Positions 35,047-44,264 of a DNA stretch of 50,796 nt are shown here, piece after piece; the first letter of the stretch is position 1, and each line of letters opens with the position of its first letter. A program made the position numbers and the translations under genes. The notes under the pieces are model-generated. The model made no database searches. It saw only the letters and a program-made list of their open reading frames with translations, and had not been told where the DNA came from. Source of the stretch: GCA-2699365 sp036160955 (GTDB lineage Bacteria > Verrucomicrobiota > Verrucomicrobiia > Opitutales > Coraliomargaritaceae); NCBI GenBank assembly GCA_036160955.1, contig JAYYDJ010000077.1, positions 1 through 50,796 of the forward strand, in the 5' to 3' direction.

Positions 35047-36591
35047 ATGAGCTCAATAGTCGAACAAATCGAAAATGAAATCGCCTCTTTTGAAGCAGGC
35101 GCTGTACAAACCAACACAGGTAAAATTGTGACCATAGCCGACGGAGTTGCGAAGCTAGAAGGCTTGTCTGGGGTCATGTATAATGAAATGATTGATTTTG
35201 GCTCTGGAGTTTTTGGACTAGCCTTAAATCTTGAGGAGGACGAAGTTGGCTGCGTTATCTTGGGCGACTATTCCAAGCTTAAAGAGGGCGACGAGGCGTC
35301 GACTACCGGAAAATTACTTTCTGTGCCAGTAGGCATGGGTCTTCTCGGCCGAGTCGTTGATGCGATTGGAAACCCGATTGACGGGAAAGGTGAAATAAGC
35401 TCTGAGCAGACCTATCCAGTGGACCAAATTGCCCCTGGCATTATTCCGCGTAAATCTGTCGACCAGCCCCTTCAAACCGGAATTATGGCAATTGATTCGA
35501 TGATTCCAATTGGTCGAGGCCAACGTGAACTAATTATTGGCGACCGCGCCACTGGAAAGACTACTATCGCTATCGATACGATTATTAATCAGGCAAAAAT
35601 TAATAATCAGCACCGCAACGAAGATGGCTCCTATCAAGAAGGGTTTCGCCCCGTGTATTCAATTTATGTAGCGATTGGTCAAAAAAATTCAAATATTGCT
35701 CGCACGATTAATGTATTAGAAAAATCTGGTGCACTGGAGTTCACGATTATTGTTGCAGCGCCAGCTGCCGACAATGCAGCCAATCAATACATAGCCCCTT
35801 TCTCAGGAGCATCTATGGGTGAGTACTTTATGAATAACGGCATGGATGCATTGATTGTATATGATGATGTGTCCAAGCAGGCGGTAGCCTATCGTCAAAT
35901 TTCCCTTGTACTAAAGCGACCCTCAGGGCGTGAGGCATATCCGGGCGACGTCTTTTACTTGCACTCACGTTTGCTGGAGCGCTCTGCTCGCGTGAATGAA
36001 GACAATGGCAATGGATCACTTACTGCGCTACCAATCATTGAGACGCAAGCAGGTGATGTTTCTGCCTATATTCCTACGAATGTTATTTCGATTACAGATG
36101 GACAGGTCTTCCTCGAAACGGATTTATTCAACCAAGGTATTCGCCCTGCCGTTTCCGTTGGTCTTTCCGTGTCACGAGTGGGTTCAGCAGCTCAAATTAA
36201 GGCGATTAAGAAGGTTGCTGGTAAGGTTAAATTGCAACTCGCCCAATTTCGTGAGTTAGCGGCATTCGCGCAGTTTGGCTCTGACTTAGACGCAAAGACA
36301 AAGGCGCAGCTTGAGCGCGGTGCACGCGTGGTTGAATTGTTTAAACAAAATGCATTTAATCCAATCCCTGTCGAAGTGCAAACCTCGCTAATTTGGGCAG
36401 TACAAAATGGGTTTTACGATTCGGTTGACACCTCTAAGGTTGTCGAAGCCACCATTAGCTTACGCGAGTTTCTCGATACCCGTGGAGCCAAGTTGATGGA
36501 TGAGATTCGCGAAAAGAAAGCACTTTCCGAAGATGTTGAGGCAGGCTTGAAAAGTTCCTTGGAAGAATGGAAGGCTGGGCAATCTGCCTAA
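35047..36591 (+). CDS. atpA: ATP synthase F1 subunit alpha
   Basis: This 514-residue non-catalytic nucleotide-binding subunit has Walker A in IIGDRATGKTTIAIDTI near 170 and the alpha signature PAVSVGLSVSRVGSAAQ near 365, with its Arg finger. AAPAADNAANQYIAPF and QREL before the P-loop are typical. Length matches E. coli AtpA (513). It lies in the standard place in the operon. Confidence 0.98.
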   Translation: MSSIVEQIENEIASFEAGAVQTNTGKIVTIADGVAKLEGLSGVMYNEMIDFGSGVFGLALNLEEDEVGCVILGDYSKLKEGDEASTTGKLLSVPVGMGLLGRVVDAIGNPIDGKGEISSEQTYPVDQIAPGIIPRKSVDQPLQTGIMAIDSMIPIGRGQRELIIGDRATGKTTIAIDTIINQAKINNQHRNEDGSYQEGFRPVYSIYVAIGQKNSNIARTINVLEKSGALEFTIIVAAPAADNAANQYIAPFSGASMGEYFMNNGMDALIVYDDVSKQAVAYRQISLVLKRPSGREAYPGDVFYLHSRLLERSARVNEDNGNGSLTALPIIETQAGDVSAYIPTNVISITDGQVFLETDLFNQGIRPAVSVGLSVSRVGSAAQIKAIKKVAGKVKLQLAQFRELAAFAQFGSDLDAKTKAQLERGARVVELFKQNAFNPIPVEVQTSLIWAVQNGFYDSVDTSKVVEATISLREFLDTRGAKLMDEIREKKALSEDVEAGLKSSLEEWKAGQSA

Positions 36592-36629
36592 AGTAGGTCG
36601 AAGGGGTGTAATCAGGCATTTAAGATAAC

Positions 36630-37529
36630 ATGGCAAATCTACGCGACATACGCCGCCGAATAAAATCGGTTAAAAATACTCGGCAAATTACACGCGCCAT
36701 GCAGCTAGTTTCATCCTCCAAGATGAAGCGCGCCCAAGATGCTGCAGTATCTGGGCGTCCGTATGCTTTATTACTTGCAGATTTACTGGATACCGTCGGA
36801 GAAAAGTTAGAGCTTAGCGGACAAACACTATCGCATCCGTTCTTTGAGGATCGGGAGGTTAAAACTCGCGGCATCATTCTTCTTTCTACGGACAAGGGAC
36901 TTTGCGGACCGCTCAACACCAATCTTTTTCGTGAAGTAATTGATCAAGTAAAAGGGGATGCTAAATTTATTACTGTTGGGCGTAAGGGCACCCAGTTTAT
37001 CTCTCGTACGCAGCGAAATCTTGTCGCCGACTTTACTGTATCTGATAAGGTTAGTTATAGCGAAATACGCGCCATGCTTAAGCTAGTGATCGACGCATAT
37101 AACAAGGGAGAGATTGATACAGTAGAGATTGCTTATCCGAGCTTTGTTAATGTGTTGATACAAGAACCAGTCTTGCAAAAATTGTTGCCTATCGTGGACT
37201 TGCAAGAAGTTCTTGAGCAGCTGAGTAAACGAACTGGCGAAGAGGCTGCATTAATCGAGGCGCGCAGTGATAAAAGAGAAATGAGCTTCGAGCCGAGCCC
37301 AGAAGAAGTACTCCAAGAGCTCCCTAGCCATTATGTTAAAGTAATCATTCATCAATTACTGTTGGAAAGCCGGGCCGCTGAGCACAGCGCGCGGATGGTT
37401 GCCATGAAAGCAGCAACGGACAATGCATCGACATTGGTAGATGACTTAACATTGGACTACAATAAGGCGCGCCAAGCAGCGATTACTCAAGAAATTCTCG
37501 AAATTGCCGCAGCTTCTGCGGCGAATTAA
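36630..37529 (+). CDS. atpG: ATP synthase F1 subunit gamma
   Basis: This 299-residue rotor shaft begins with MANLRDIRRRIKSVKNTRQI, the family hallmark, and shows LLSTDKGLCGPLNTNLFR in the Rossmann-like domain. The end, MKAATDNASTLVDDLTLDYN followed by KARQAAITQEILEI, is the second signature and returns into the coiled coil inside F1. Length matches the family (about 288). It is flanked by atpA (38-bp spacer) and atpD (45-bp spacer). Confidence 0.97.
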   Translation: MANLRDIRRRIKSVKNTRQITRAMQLVSSSKMKRAQDAAVSGRPYALLLADLLDTVGEKLELSGQTLSHPFFEDREVKTRGIILLSTDKGLCGPLNTNLFREVIDQVKGDAKFITVGRKGTQFISRTQRNLVADFTVSDKVSYSEIRAMLKLVIDAYNKGEIDTVEIAYPSFVNVLIQEPVLQKLLPIVDLQEVLEQLSKRTGEEAALIEARSDKREMSFEPSPEEVLQELPSHYVKVIIHQLLLESRAAEHSARMVAMKAATDNASTLVDDLTLDYNKARQAAITQEILEIAAASAAN

Positions 37530-37574
37530 TGTAAATTTAACCAACGACCAAATTTAACGCATACTTCTCTTATT

Positions 37575-38993
37575 ATGAGCATTAATGGTAAAATTGTACA
37601 AGTTATCGGCGCCGTTGTTGACGCCGCCTTCCCGGAGGACAACATCCCAGATATCCTCGATGCAATCACTATCGACTATACTGTCGGCAGTGAGCAGAAA
37701 ACAATCACGCTTGAGGTGCAGCAGCACCTTGGTAACGGCCTAGTACGAGCTGTAGCTATGACTTCAACCGATGGTCTGGTTCGAGGCATTGAAGTAAAGG
37801 GCACCGGAGCAGCTATTTCAGTGCCTGTAGGCGAGGCTGTCTTGGGTCGCATCTTTAATGTAACCGGTGATACGGTCGACGAGAAAGGTCCGGTAGCTAC
37901 AGACGAGCGTCGCCCGATCCACCGCATGCCTCCTGAATTGGTAGACCAAGCGACTGAAGCAGAGATTCTGGAAACGGGGATCAAGGTTATTGATTTAATT
38001 TGTCCCTTCACAAAGGGCGGTAAAGTTGGAGCATTTGGCGGAGCCGGTGTGGGTAAAACGGTCGTTATTATGGAACTCATTAACAACATCGCAAAAGGCC
38101 ATGGCGGGTATTCGGTTTTTGCTGGTGTTGGGGAACGTTCACGCGAGGGGAATGATTTGTATCATGAGATGTCTGATGCGGGGGTTATTGACCAAGAAAA
38201 CATTCCTAACTCTAAAGTGGCATTAGTCTATGGACAGATGAATGAACCACCGGGTGCGCGAATGCGTGTTGCGCTATCAGGCCTAACAATGGCGGAGTAT
38301 TTCCGAGACGAAAAAAACCAAGATGTTCTTTTGTTTGTGGACAACATTTTCCGTTTTTCACAGGCAGGTGCTGAGGTATCCGCATTGCTTGGTCGCTCTC
38401 CGTCTGCGGTGGGTTATCAGCCGACGCTTTCCAGCGAAATGGGCAACCTTCAAGAGCGTATTACATCGACGAAGAAGGGGTCCATTACCTCTTTCCAGGC
38501 GGTGTATGTACCGGCAGATGACTTGACTGACCCCGCTCCCGCAAATACCTTTGCTCACTTAGATTCGACAATTGTATTAGAGCGCTCCATCGCAGAGCTT
38601 GGCATTTATCCTGCAGTAGATCCGCTAGCTTCAATTTCGAATGCACTCGACCCAGCAATTGTAGGCGAGGAGCATTATAAGGTCGCTCGTGGGGTGCAAA
38701 ACGTCTTACAGCGCTACAAGGACTTGCAGGACATTATCGCTATTTTAGGCCTCGATGAGCTTTCTGCTGAAGACAAGCAGATAGTGTATCGCGCTCGAAA
38801 GGTACAGAAGTTTCTTTCACAACCATTCCACGTTGCGGAGGTCTTCACTGGCATCTCTGGGCAGTATGTATCGATTGCCGATACGATAAAGGGATTCAAG
38901 ATGATTCTGGATGGTGACTGTGATGATTTAGCCGAAAACGACCTTTATATGAAGGGCTCCATGGATACCGTTGAAGGAAGTACGAACCCTTGA
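37575..38993 (+). CDS. atpD: ATP synthase F1 subunit beta (catalytic)
   Basis: This 472-residue catalytic subunit has Walker A in FGGAGVGKTVVIMELINN near 155 and the catalytic Glu in GVGERSREGNDLYHEM. DVLLFVDNIFRFSQAG is the Walker B strand, and ALLGRSPSAVGYQPTLS and the DDLTDPAPANTFAHLD segment are also diagnostic. It is very highly conserved along its length, and the C-terminal helical domain is complete. Confidence 0.99.
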   Translation: MSINGKIVQVIGAVVDAAFPEDNIPDILDAITIDYTVGSEQKTITLEVQQHLGNGLVRAVAMTSTDGLVRGIEVKGTGAAISVPVGEAVLGRIFNVTGDTVDEKGPVATDERRPIHRMPPELVDQATEAEILETGIKVIDLICPFTKGGKVGAFGGAGVGKTVVIMELINNIAKGHGGYSVFAGVGERSREGNDLYHEMSDAGVIDQENIPNSKVALVYGQMNEPPGARMRVALSGLTMAEYFRDEKNQDVLLFVDNIFRFSQAGAEVSALLGRSPSAVGYQPTLSSEMGNLQERITSTKKGSITSFQAVYVPADDLTDPAPANTFAHLDSTIVLERSIAELGIYPAVDPLASISNALDPAIVGEEHYKVARGVQNVLQRYKDLQDIIAILGLDELSAEDKQIVYRARKVQKFLSQPFHVAEVFTGISGQYVSIADTIKGFKMILDGDCDDLAENDLYMKGSMDTVEGSTNP

Positions 38994-39041
38994 TTGCTAT
39001 TTTTGTAAAGCACTACGTAACTAATAACGATTACTCTTTAT

Positions 39042-39458
39042 ATGTTAACACTGGAAATTATAACCCCTGACGCGAAGGTTTATTCGTCGCAGGCAGATGG
39101 AGTAGAGATACCTACTGAATCTGGCGAAATCGGTGTGCGTACTACCCACATTCCCCTTGTAACTAAACTAGTTGCTGGAGAACTAAAGGTGTCAAAAGAT
39201 GGTATGGTTGAATCGATCGCAGTGGATCATGGATTTGTAAAAGTATTAGGGGACACTTTATCGGTTCTTACCGAAGCGGCTATAACTGTAAGCGAGATTG
39301 ATCTTGGCGAGGTAGAGTCCGCACAGTCGCGCGCTGAGGAAGCCCTTAAAAAGGCTGAGCTTGAAGGAATGGATCCTGCCGAAGTGGAGCGCTTAAATTC
39401 AAGCGTACGCTACCTTATTGCGCAGAAGTTAGCCAAAGGACGCAGTCGCCGCGGTTAA
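39042..39458 (+). CDS. atpC: ATP synthase F1 subunit epsilon
   Basis: This 138-residue rotor subunit has an N-terminal beta sandwich (EIITPDAKVYSSQADGVEIP, then ESGEIGVRTTHIPLVTKLVAG) and a two-helix C-terminus (EVESAQSRAEEALKKAELEG) that can inhibit ATP hydrolysis. It closes the atp operon. It ends 28 bp from the convergent coaX gene, and no clear hairpin terminator is seen between them. Confidence 0.95.
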   Translation: MLTLEIITPDAKVYSSQADGVEIPTESGEIGVRTTHIPLVTKLVAGELKVSKDGMVESIAVDHGFVKVLGDTLSVLTEAAITVSEIDLGEVESAQSRAEEALKKAELEGMDPAEVERLNSSVRYLIAQKLAKGRSRRG

Positions 39459-39485
39459 AACGTGGCAGCATCCTTTAGTGTGTGA

Positions 39486-40262
39486 TTATTGTTCTCGATA
39501 CGCATGGTTGAATCCAACGGCAAGCCCTTGTAAGGTCAGGGTTTCAATAAATTGACTTTTGCTCGACCATTCTTTATGCAGATTAGCGGCGCTTCCGCCG
39601 GTCGTTAGTATTATTGGATCCACATTTTCTTGCACCTTTAATTCTTCCTTAACTCGCATAGTTAATGCGTCAATCATGCCGGAGAAGCCTACAGTAACTC
39701 CTAACTGCATTGCGTGCACAGTAGATTTACCAATTGCCCCATTTTTACTAATTAAATCTTTCGGTAGAAGCTTTGGCAGAAGTTCGGTTTGCTCGTGCAA
39801 GTAGCTTGTCATCACTTGAAGTCCGGGTGCTATGACGCCGCCTTCATATCCGCGTCGACTAATGATGTCGAAAGTTACAGCAGTGCCCATATCGATAACA
39901 ATTACAGGGGCTCCATAAAATGCCTGTGCAGCAAGCGCATTAGCGAGCCTATCTTGACCAATTTCTGTAGGATTTGGGTAGACTAAATTGAGGCCTTTAC
40001 AGTTTTGGTGGGTTAGATGAAACAGCGGTTGAGCACTCTTTTGTAACTGCTCTAAAATTAGCTTGTTAACGGAAGGGACAACCGAACAAAAAGCCACACC
40101 GCTTGCGAGGGGCAGTAACTGAGCGAAGTGCTGCTGAAAGGACGAAGTAAATTGTTTGCTTAAAAGAGTGGTGCTTACCTCACCAAGATGCTCGACTGAT
40201 CGGCCTTCGACTAGGCCATAATGGGTGGTAGTATTACCGATATCGATACACAGAATTTTCAT
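39486..40262 (-). CDS. coaX: Type III pantothenate kinase CoaX
   Basis: This 258-residue ASKHA-fold kinase carries out the first step of coenzyme A synthesis. Its signatures are the phosphate-1 motif CIDIGNTTTHYGLVEG at 4-19, PTEIGQDRLANALAA near 100-115 (pantothenate binding and catalytic Asp) and VIVIDMGTAVTFDIIS near 125. Length fits the family. It is the last gene of the nadC-birA-coaX cluster, which groups NAD, biotin and CoA functions, an arrangement seen widely in bacteria. Confidence 0.95.
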   Translation of the reverse strand: MKILCIDIGNTTTHYGLVEGRSVEHLGEVSTTLLSKQFTSSFQQHFAQLLPLASGVAFCSVVPSVNKLILEQLQKSAQPLFHLTHQNCKGLNLVYPNPTEIGQDRLANALAAQAFYGAPVIVIDMGTAVTFDIISRRGYEGGVIAPGLQVMTSYLHEQTELLPKLLPKDLISKNGAIGKSTVHAMQLGVTVGFSGMIDALTMRVKEELKVQENVDPIILTTGGSAANLHKEWSSKSQFIETLTLQGLAVGFNHAYREQ

Positions 40263-40328
40263 AAATTAAGCGAAATTATATAAAGAATATATGGTAATCT
40301 ACGGCACTATATACAGTTAGTAAAACTA

Positions 40329-41348
40329 TCATTGCGCCCACTTTTTTAAGCGTACATCTCCTGCGAGCACTCGCTCTATATGGCCTGAGCAGTCAATTAG
40401 CAGAGCGCCTTGCTTATCAATTCCACGGGCAATACCAGAAATCTCGCGATCACCGACTTCGGCACACACAAATTTATCGTGTAGTGAATCAAGACAAGCC
40501 CAGGCCTTTTTTAAGTTCGTTGCCGAATGGCCTGCAAGGCAGCTTTCGTAAGCATTATAAATTGCTTCAATCACTTTTGCTGTGAGGAGATTAATAGGCA
40601 ACTCGCTGCCCTTTATGGCATACAAACTAGTGGCACTTTGTCGCAGCTCTTTTGGTAACTCCATAGGGTTACTGTTAATATTGATACCAATTCCAAAGAT
40701 TAATGCCTTTAACCCATCTGCGTCCATTTTTGCTTCCGTTAACATGCCTGCAAACTTACGACCCTCACAATGTAAATCATTGGGCCACTTGATTTTTAGT
40801 GGAGCGCTGGGAACGAATTTTTGTAGGGCTTTGCAGAGGAAAATCGCGGCGTTTAGAGTAAAGTGCTGCAGAATTTGAGGTGGCGAGTTGGGCTCAAAAA
40901 CAACCGATAAATATAAATTGTCTGCGGAAGCGCTATACCAGTCTCGGCGCATGCGTCCACGCCCATTAGTTTGACAGCTAGAAGTTACGACAAAAGGGCA
41001 TTTCTGCCCGTATGAGAGGAGCCGTTCGGCTTCACTGTTAGTGCTGTCGACGACGTGAAAGCAGAGAATGTCAATGGGGGTAGAGAGATGATGCTGCAGC
41101 AAGCCTGGATGTAAAACACTTGTTATTTTTGTCAGCCGGTATCCGCGATTTCGCACAGCCTCAAAATCAAAACCTGCTGTGCGTAATTTTTCTAATTTCC
41201 CCTTAATTGCAGGACGTGATACCCCGAGCCTTTCTGCTAGTCGACTGCCGGAAACAAAAGCGTCTCCAGCTAGCAGCAACGCATTAAGTATGATTTGCTC
41301 ATCACTATTGATTGTTACTTGTCGATACGTTGTTTGTGTTTGCTCCAT
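40329..41348 (-). CDS. birA: Bifunctional biotin-protein ligase / biotin operon repressor
   Basis: This 339-residue protein attaches biotin to carrier proteins. The N-terminal winged helix at about 15-70 (AERLGVSRPAIKGKLEKLRT) gives DNA binding. The catalytic domain includes TNGRGRMRRDWYSASADNLY with the biotinyl-AMP binding GRGR loop, LKIKWPNDLHCEGRKFAGML, and GIGININSNP. The C-terminal SH3-like domain is present (VGDREISGIARGIDKQGALL). It can therefore likely repress biotin synthesis genes, none of which is in this window. It starts 9 bp after nadC. Confidence 0.95.
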   Translation of the reverse strand: MEQTQTTYRQVTINSDEQIILNALLLAGDAFVSGSRLAERLGVSRPAIKGKLEKLRTAGFDFEAVRNRGYRLTKITSVLHPGLLQHHLSTPIDILCFHVVDSTNSEAERLLSYGQKCPFVVTSSCQTNGRGRMRRDWYSASADNLYLSVVFEPNSPPQILQHFTLNAAIFLCKALQKFVPSAPLKIKWPNDLHCEGRKFAGMLTEAKMDADGLKALIFGIGININSNPMELPKELRQSATSLYAIKGSELPINLLTAKVIEAIYNAYESCLAGHSATNLKKAWACLDSLHDKFVCAEVGDREISGIARGIDKQGALLIDCSGHIERVLAGDVRLKKWAQ

Positions 41349-41357
41349 GCAAGTGTA

Positions 41358-42293
41358 TTAATTTGTCTGCCAATCTAATCCGATATCTTTCCACCTGCTT
41401 TGATGCACCGGGGCACCTGTGGAAATGAAATCGAGGCCTAGGACGCTGAGTTGCTGTAAGCTCGCCTGCCTAATGCCTCCACTTGCCTCTGTTCGAGCTC
41501 GTCCGTCAATTAAATCGATGGCCTCTTTAAGGGCCTCAACAGTAAAGTTATCCAGCAGTATAATATCTGCACCGGCATCAAGCGCCGGAGTAATTTGTTC
41601 AATTTGATCAACTTCTACTTCGACCGGCAATTCACCGCATGTTGCGAGAGCAAGCGACACTGTTTCATATAGCTTTAACTCACCTGTCGCACCGGCAACG
41701 GCAAGGTGGTTATCTTTGAGCATGACTCTGTCAAATAGACCAATGCGGTGGTTGTAACCGCCCCCACAAGCAAATGCGTATTTTTGTAAAGTACGATAGC
41801 CCGGTAGTGTTTTTCGTGTGTCTAAAAGAGCAGTATCGCCTCCACTTAAAGCAGCTACATAGCCTGCCGTTTCACTTGCTATGCCACAGAGGTGTTGGAG
41901 AAAGTTAAGTATAATACGTTCTGCCTGCAGCAAGGTTTTGGAAGGACCATGAATTATTCCAAGTGAATCGCCCGCTCGCAGGACTGCTTGGTCTTGGCTT
42001 GTTGCGGTGAAACTACAGCCTTCACCGTATGCATTGAGAACTGCTTGTATGATACCTAAGCCACAAACGACCATGGGCTCCCGCGCGGTAATTTGAGCCT
42101 CTCCGATTGCGCCCTCTGGCATCAAGGCAGTTGTTACGTCGCCCAAACGAGTCGGTCGTTTCGCAAGTCCCGCTCCGGCCAAGTCTTCAATTTTAGCAAG
42201 GCCGATAAGTTGGCGTAGATATTCAGAGTCTAGGTCTTCCCAGCAGAGTTTATAAAGTAGGGAATCTTGACTAAATCTTGAATTCTTTGGCAT
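41358..42293 (-). CDS. nadC: Nicotinate-nucleotide pyrophosphorylase (quinolinate phosphoribosyltransferase)
   Basis: This enzyme of de novo NAD synthesis converts quinolinate and PRPP to nicotinate mononucleotide and CO2. From the Met at 42293 it has 311 residues, near the usual 280-300. The frame stays open to a Met at 42401, but that leader (with a Cys/His-rich stretch) does not look conserved and would run toward the divergent gene. Its signatures are AERIILNFLQHLCGIASETA, DTRKTLPGYRTLQKYAFACGGG with NHRIGLFDRVMLKDNH, VEVDQIEQI and TEASGGI in the phosphate-binding loop. It is the first gene of nadC-birA-coaX. Confidence 0.94.
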   Translation of the reverse strand: MPKNSRFSQDSLLYKLCWEDLDSEYLRQLIGLAKIEDLAGAGLAKRPTRLGDVTTALMPEGAIGEAQITAREPMVVCGLGIIQAVLNAYGEGCSFTATSQDQAVLRAGDSLGIIHGPSKTLLQAERIILNFLQHLCGIASETAGYVAALSGGDTALLDTRKTLPGYRTLQKYAFACGGGYNHRIGLFDRVMLKDNHLAVAGATGELKLYETVSLALATCGELPVEVEVDQIEQITPALDAGADIILLDNFTVEALKEAIDLIDGRARTEASGGIRQASLQQLSVLGLDFISTGAPVHQSRWKDIGLDWQTN

Positions 42294-42410
42294 GGTGCGG
42301 ATGAAATATCTAATACTGAATATTAGCAGACTGCACATATCGTGCAACTCATTATGCTCAAGCCCTTTTTCGTGCTCGCAATAGACGACGTACGGATGCA
42401 TGAAAACTAT

Positions 42411-43040
42411 ATGATTGTAACGAGCCTAACAATTATAGGACTAGTGATTACCTTATTGTCTTTATTTTGGTACTTGGTTAAGCAAGCCTCAAAAAAGATA
42501 ATCGAACAGTATCATAAATTAGCGGAGCATTTTTCGCTGGAATTAACCGAAGCGCGGCCTCAACTCGCTGGATTTATACGGCCAGAACCATTTGTACACG
42601 GAGACTACCGAGGACGAGAGCTTTCTATATCGGCGCCAAGTAAAGGCATTCAAAATACACGTCAGACCGAGACCGTAATTAAATTATCACTAAAGAATCT
42701 AGGTGGCTTTACTGTGCAGATGACAACAAATGGTATGTTAGGAAGTTTGCGCCAACGAGGCAGCAAACAAAAAAAAAGGTGGCTTAGTGGGGATGCAAAT
42801 TTTGATCAAGTAGTAGATGTGCGCACCAACGATGGGGTTCGACTTGCGATGCATTTAGATGTTACAGGTCAACGAGCAATTGCATCATTATTAGTGGGAA
42901 CTCGAGCTACTATCTACCTTGGGCAAGGCACGCTAGCTTTTACTGAACTTGGATTGATTGCTAAAGATCATCAGCGAGAGCGTTTTGAGCAGGCAGTGGA
43001 GATACTCTGTGATTTTGCCGAGATCTTAGAGCGAAATTAG
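42411..43040 (+). CDS. Unknown protein with one N-terminal membrane anchor
   Basis: The Met at 42411 gives 209 residues; Mets at 42396 and 42342 are possible but would place extra polar residues before the membrane segment. One hydrophobic helix (residues 1-24, SLTIIGLVITLLSLFWYLV) is followed by a basic amphipathic stretch and a soluble, beta-rich domain with LGGFTVQMTTNGMLGSLRQ, DANFDQVVDVRTNDGVRLAM and a C-terminal helix. The DANFDQVVDVRT-type segment recalls small bacterial proteins of unknown function that contain similar strands, but I do not assign a family. It overlaps convergent gmk by 4 bp. Confidence 0.6.
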   Translation: MIVTSLTIIGLVITLLSLFWYLVKQASKKIIEQYHKLAEHFSLELTEARPQLAGFIRPEPFVHGDYRGRELSISAPSKGIQNTRQTETVIKLSLKNLGGFTVQMTTNGMLGSLRQRGSKQKKRWLSGDANFDQVVDVRTNDGVRLAMHLDVTGQRAIASLLVGTRATIYLGQGTLAFTELGLIAKDHQRERFEQAVEILCDFAEILERN

Positions 43041-43630
43041 TTGAGCCTTAGTTTTTCGCGAGCGTAAATTGTGCGCAGCTGTTCGAAGTCCGCTTCTTTA
43101 TTGGTACTCTTTAATACCGAATCGTAGTGGATAGATTCTTCGATTTCTATTTTGGCAACTTGCATTCTGCGCTGGATTTCTTGGGCACTGTCTGTGCCAC
43201 GGCCGCGTAGTCTTTTTTCGAGCTCTTCAAGGGTAGGCGGCATGAGAAAAACAGTTACGAGACGGCCATTGAGTACAGGGTCGGTTTTGGCCATTTCACG
43301 CATTTGCGCAGCACCTTGTACATCAATGTTGAGTAACAAATCAGTGCCCCTTTGCAGCTTTTCATGCACTGCACTCTTTAATGTGCCGTAGAGTTGATTG
43401 TGCACACGCGCATACTCATAAAACTCTTTGCCGGCAATTTTTGCTTCGAAATTAGCGCGGTCTATGAAGTGGTAATCCACGCCATCTTTTTCGTTTCCAC
43501 GCGCACTTCGAGTGGTTGTTGTTATGATGCGTTGCAAGTTAGAAGTTGCTTTTAACAAACGCTCACAGACTGTTGTTTTTCCAATCCCTGCGGGCCCAGA
43601 TACTATAAGCAATATGCCAAATGGGTTCAT
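43037..43630 (-). CDS. gmk: Guanylate kinase
   Basis: This 197-residue enzyme phosphorylates GMP to GDP. The P-loop is SGPAGIGKTTVCERLL at 9-24, the GMP-binding strand is ITTTTRSARGNEKDGVDYHF, and the lid and base region are DLLLNIDVQGAAQM and FLMPPTLEELEKRLRGRGTD. Length matches the family (about 205). The upstream membrane-protein gene on the same strand ends 10 bp before it, suggesting co-transcription. Confidence 0.96.
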   Translation of the reverse strand: MNPFGILLIVSGPAGIGKTTVCERLLKATSNLQRIITTTTRSARGNEKDGVDYHFIDRANFEAKIAGKEFYEYARVHNQLYGTLKSAVHEKLQRGTDLLLNIDVQGAAQMREMAKTDPVLNGRLVTVFLMPPTLEELEKRLRGRGTDSAQEIQRRMQVAKIEIEESIHYDSVLKSTNKEADFEQLRTIYAREKLRLN

Positions 43631-43640
43631 TCCGTTTGAG

Positions 43641-44177
43641 CTAGTATAAGAAGGCGATGGCTGTTAACAGCAGTCCATATGCTGTAAACACAAAACCGAA
43701 CATGCGCGGACGTTTTGGGTGGCGGTAAAGCCAATCAAAAAAATCGCGCAGCCTGTATGGACTACCACCTAATACGATAGCGACAATTATTGCTAGATAA
43801 ACGAAGCTGACTAAAAAGAGTCTAGCTTGTGGCTCTTGCATATAAGCGGCATCGAGGAGCGCACTAGCACTGAGCAGTATAAGGCCCGCTAGCCCACGAA
43901 CTGCCAGGAAGTCTGGCACAAAATAAAAAGATCCTATCGCTGCGACTAAAAAGAGAACAAAAATTATTTTTTTATACTGTCCAAAATCAGCAGGCCCTAG
44001 CTGCCAGATGTGGTACAAAAACCATACAGATGCTAGCCCCATAAGTACACAGGTAGCATTTTTTGAACGCGGAAAGCCTTTACAGCATGCCTCAGAAGCC
44101 ATGCCATGCCATAAAAAGTGTGTACCGAAGGCCACTAAAAATAGTCCAGTAAGAAGGGTGGCTTGAAAAAGTGTCAT
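43641..44177 (-). CDS. Unknown polytopic membrane protein between metH and gmk
   Basis: This 178-residue protein has about five hydrophobic helices (around 4-22, 43-62, 71-88, 91-110 and 116-138) and a further one at the C-terminus (FGFVFTAYGLLLTAIAFL). A small cysteine pair (EACCKGF) follows the first helix. No family is recognised. It is separated from metH by 87 bp holding a terminator-like hairpin and from gmk by 10 bp, so it is probably co-transcribed with gmk. Confidence 0.65.
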   Translation of the reverse strand: MTLFQATLLTGLFLVAFGTHFLWHGMASEACCKGFPRSKNATCVLMGLASVWFLYHIWQLGPADFGQYKKIIFVLFLVAAIGSFYFVPDFLAVRGLAGLILLSASALLDAAYMQEPQARLFLVSFVYLAIIVAIVLGGSPYRLRDFFDWLYRHPKRPRMFGFVFTAYGLLLTAIAFLY

Positions 44178-44216
44178 TAACAGTCTTCTATAACAGTTAA
44201 GGATGCTAGCGTGAAA

Positions 44217-44248
44217 GCAAAAAAGCTTGCCACATATGCAAGTGCTTT
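44217..44248 (-). terminator. Likely intrinsic terminator of metH
   Basis: Read on the minus strand, AGCACTTGC and GCAAGCT can pair (with a small bulge) around the loop ATATGTG and are followed directly by TTTTTTG. The core CTTGC/GCAAG stem is perfect. It lies 17-48 bp after the metH stop and before the next minus-strand gene. Confidence 0.55.
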
Positions 44249-44264
44249 AAAAGGCGGCATGCGC

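Noticed and set aside
41358..42401. NadC with a 36-residue N-terminal extension
   Set aside because: The extension has no family similarity by eye and would overlap the region before the divergent gene; the Met at 42293 gives the usual length.
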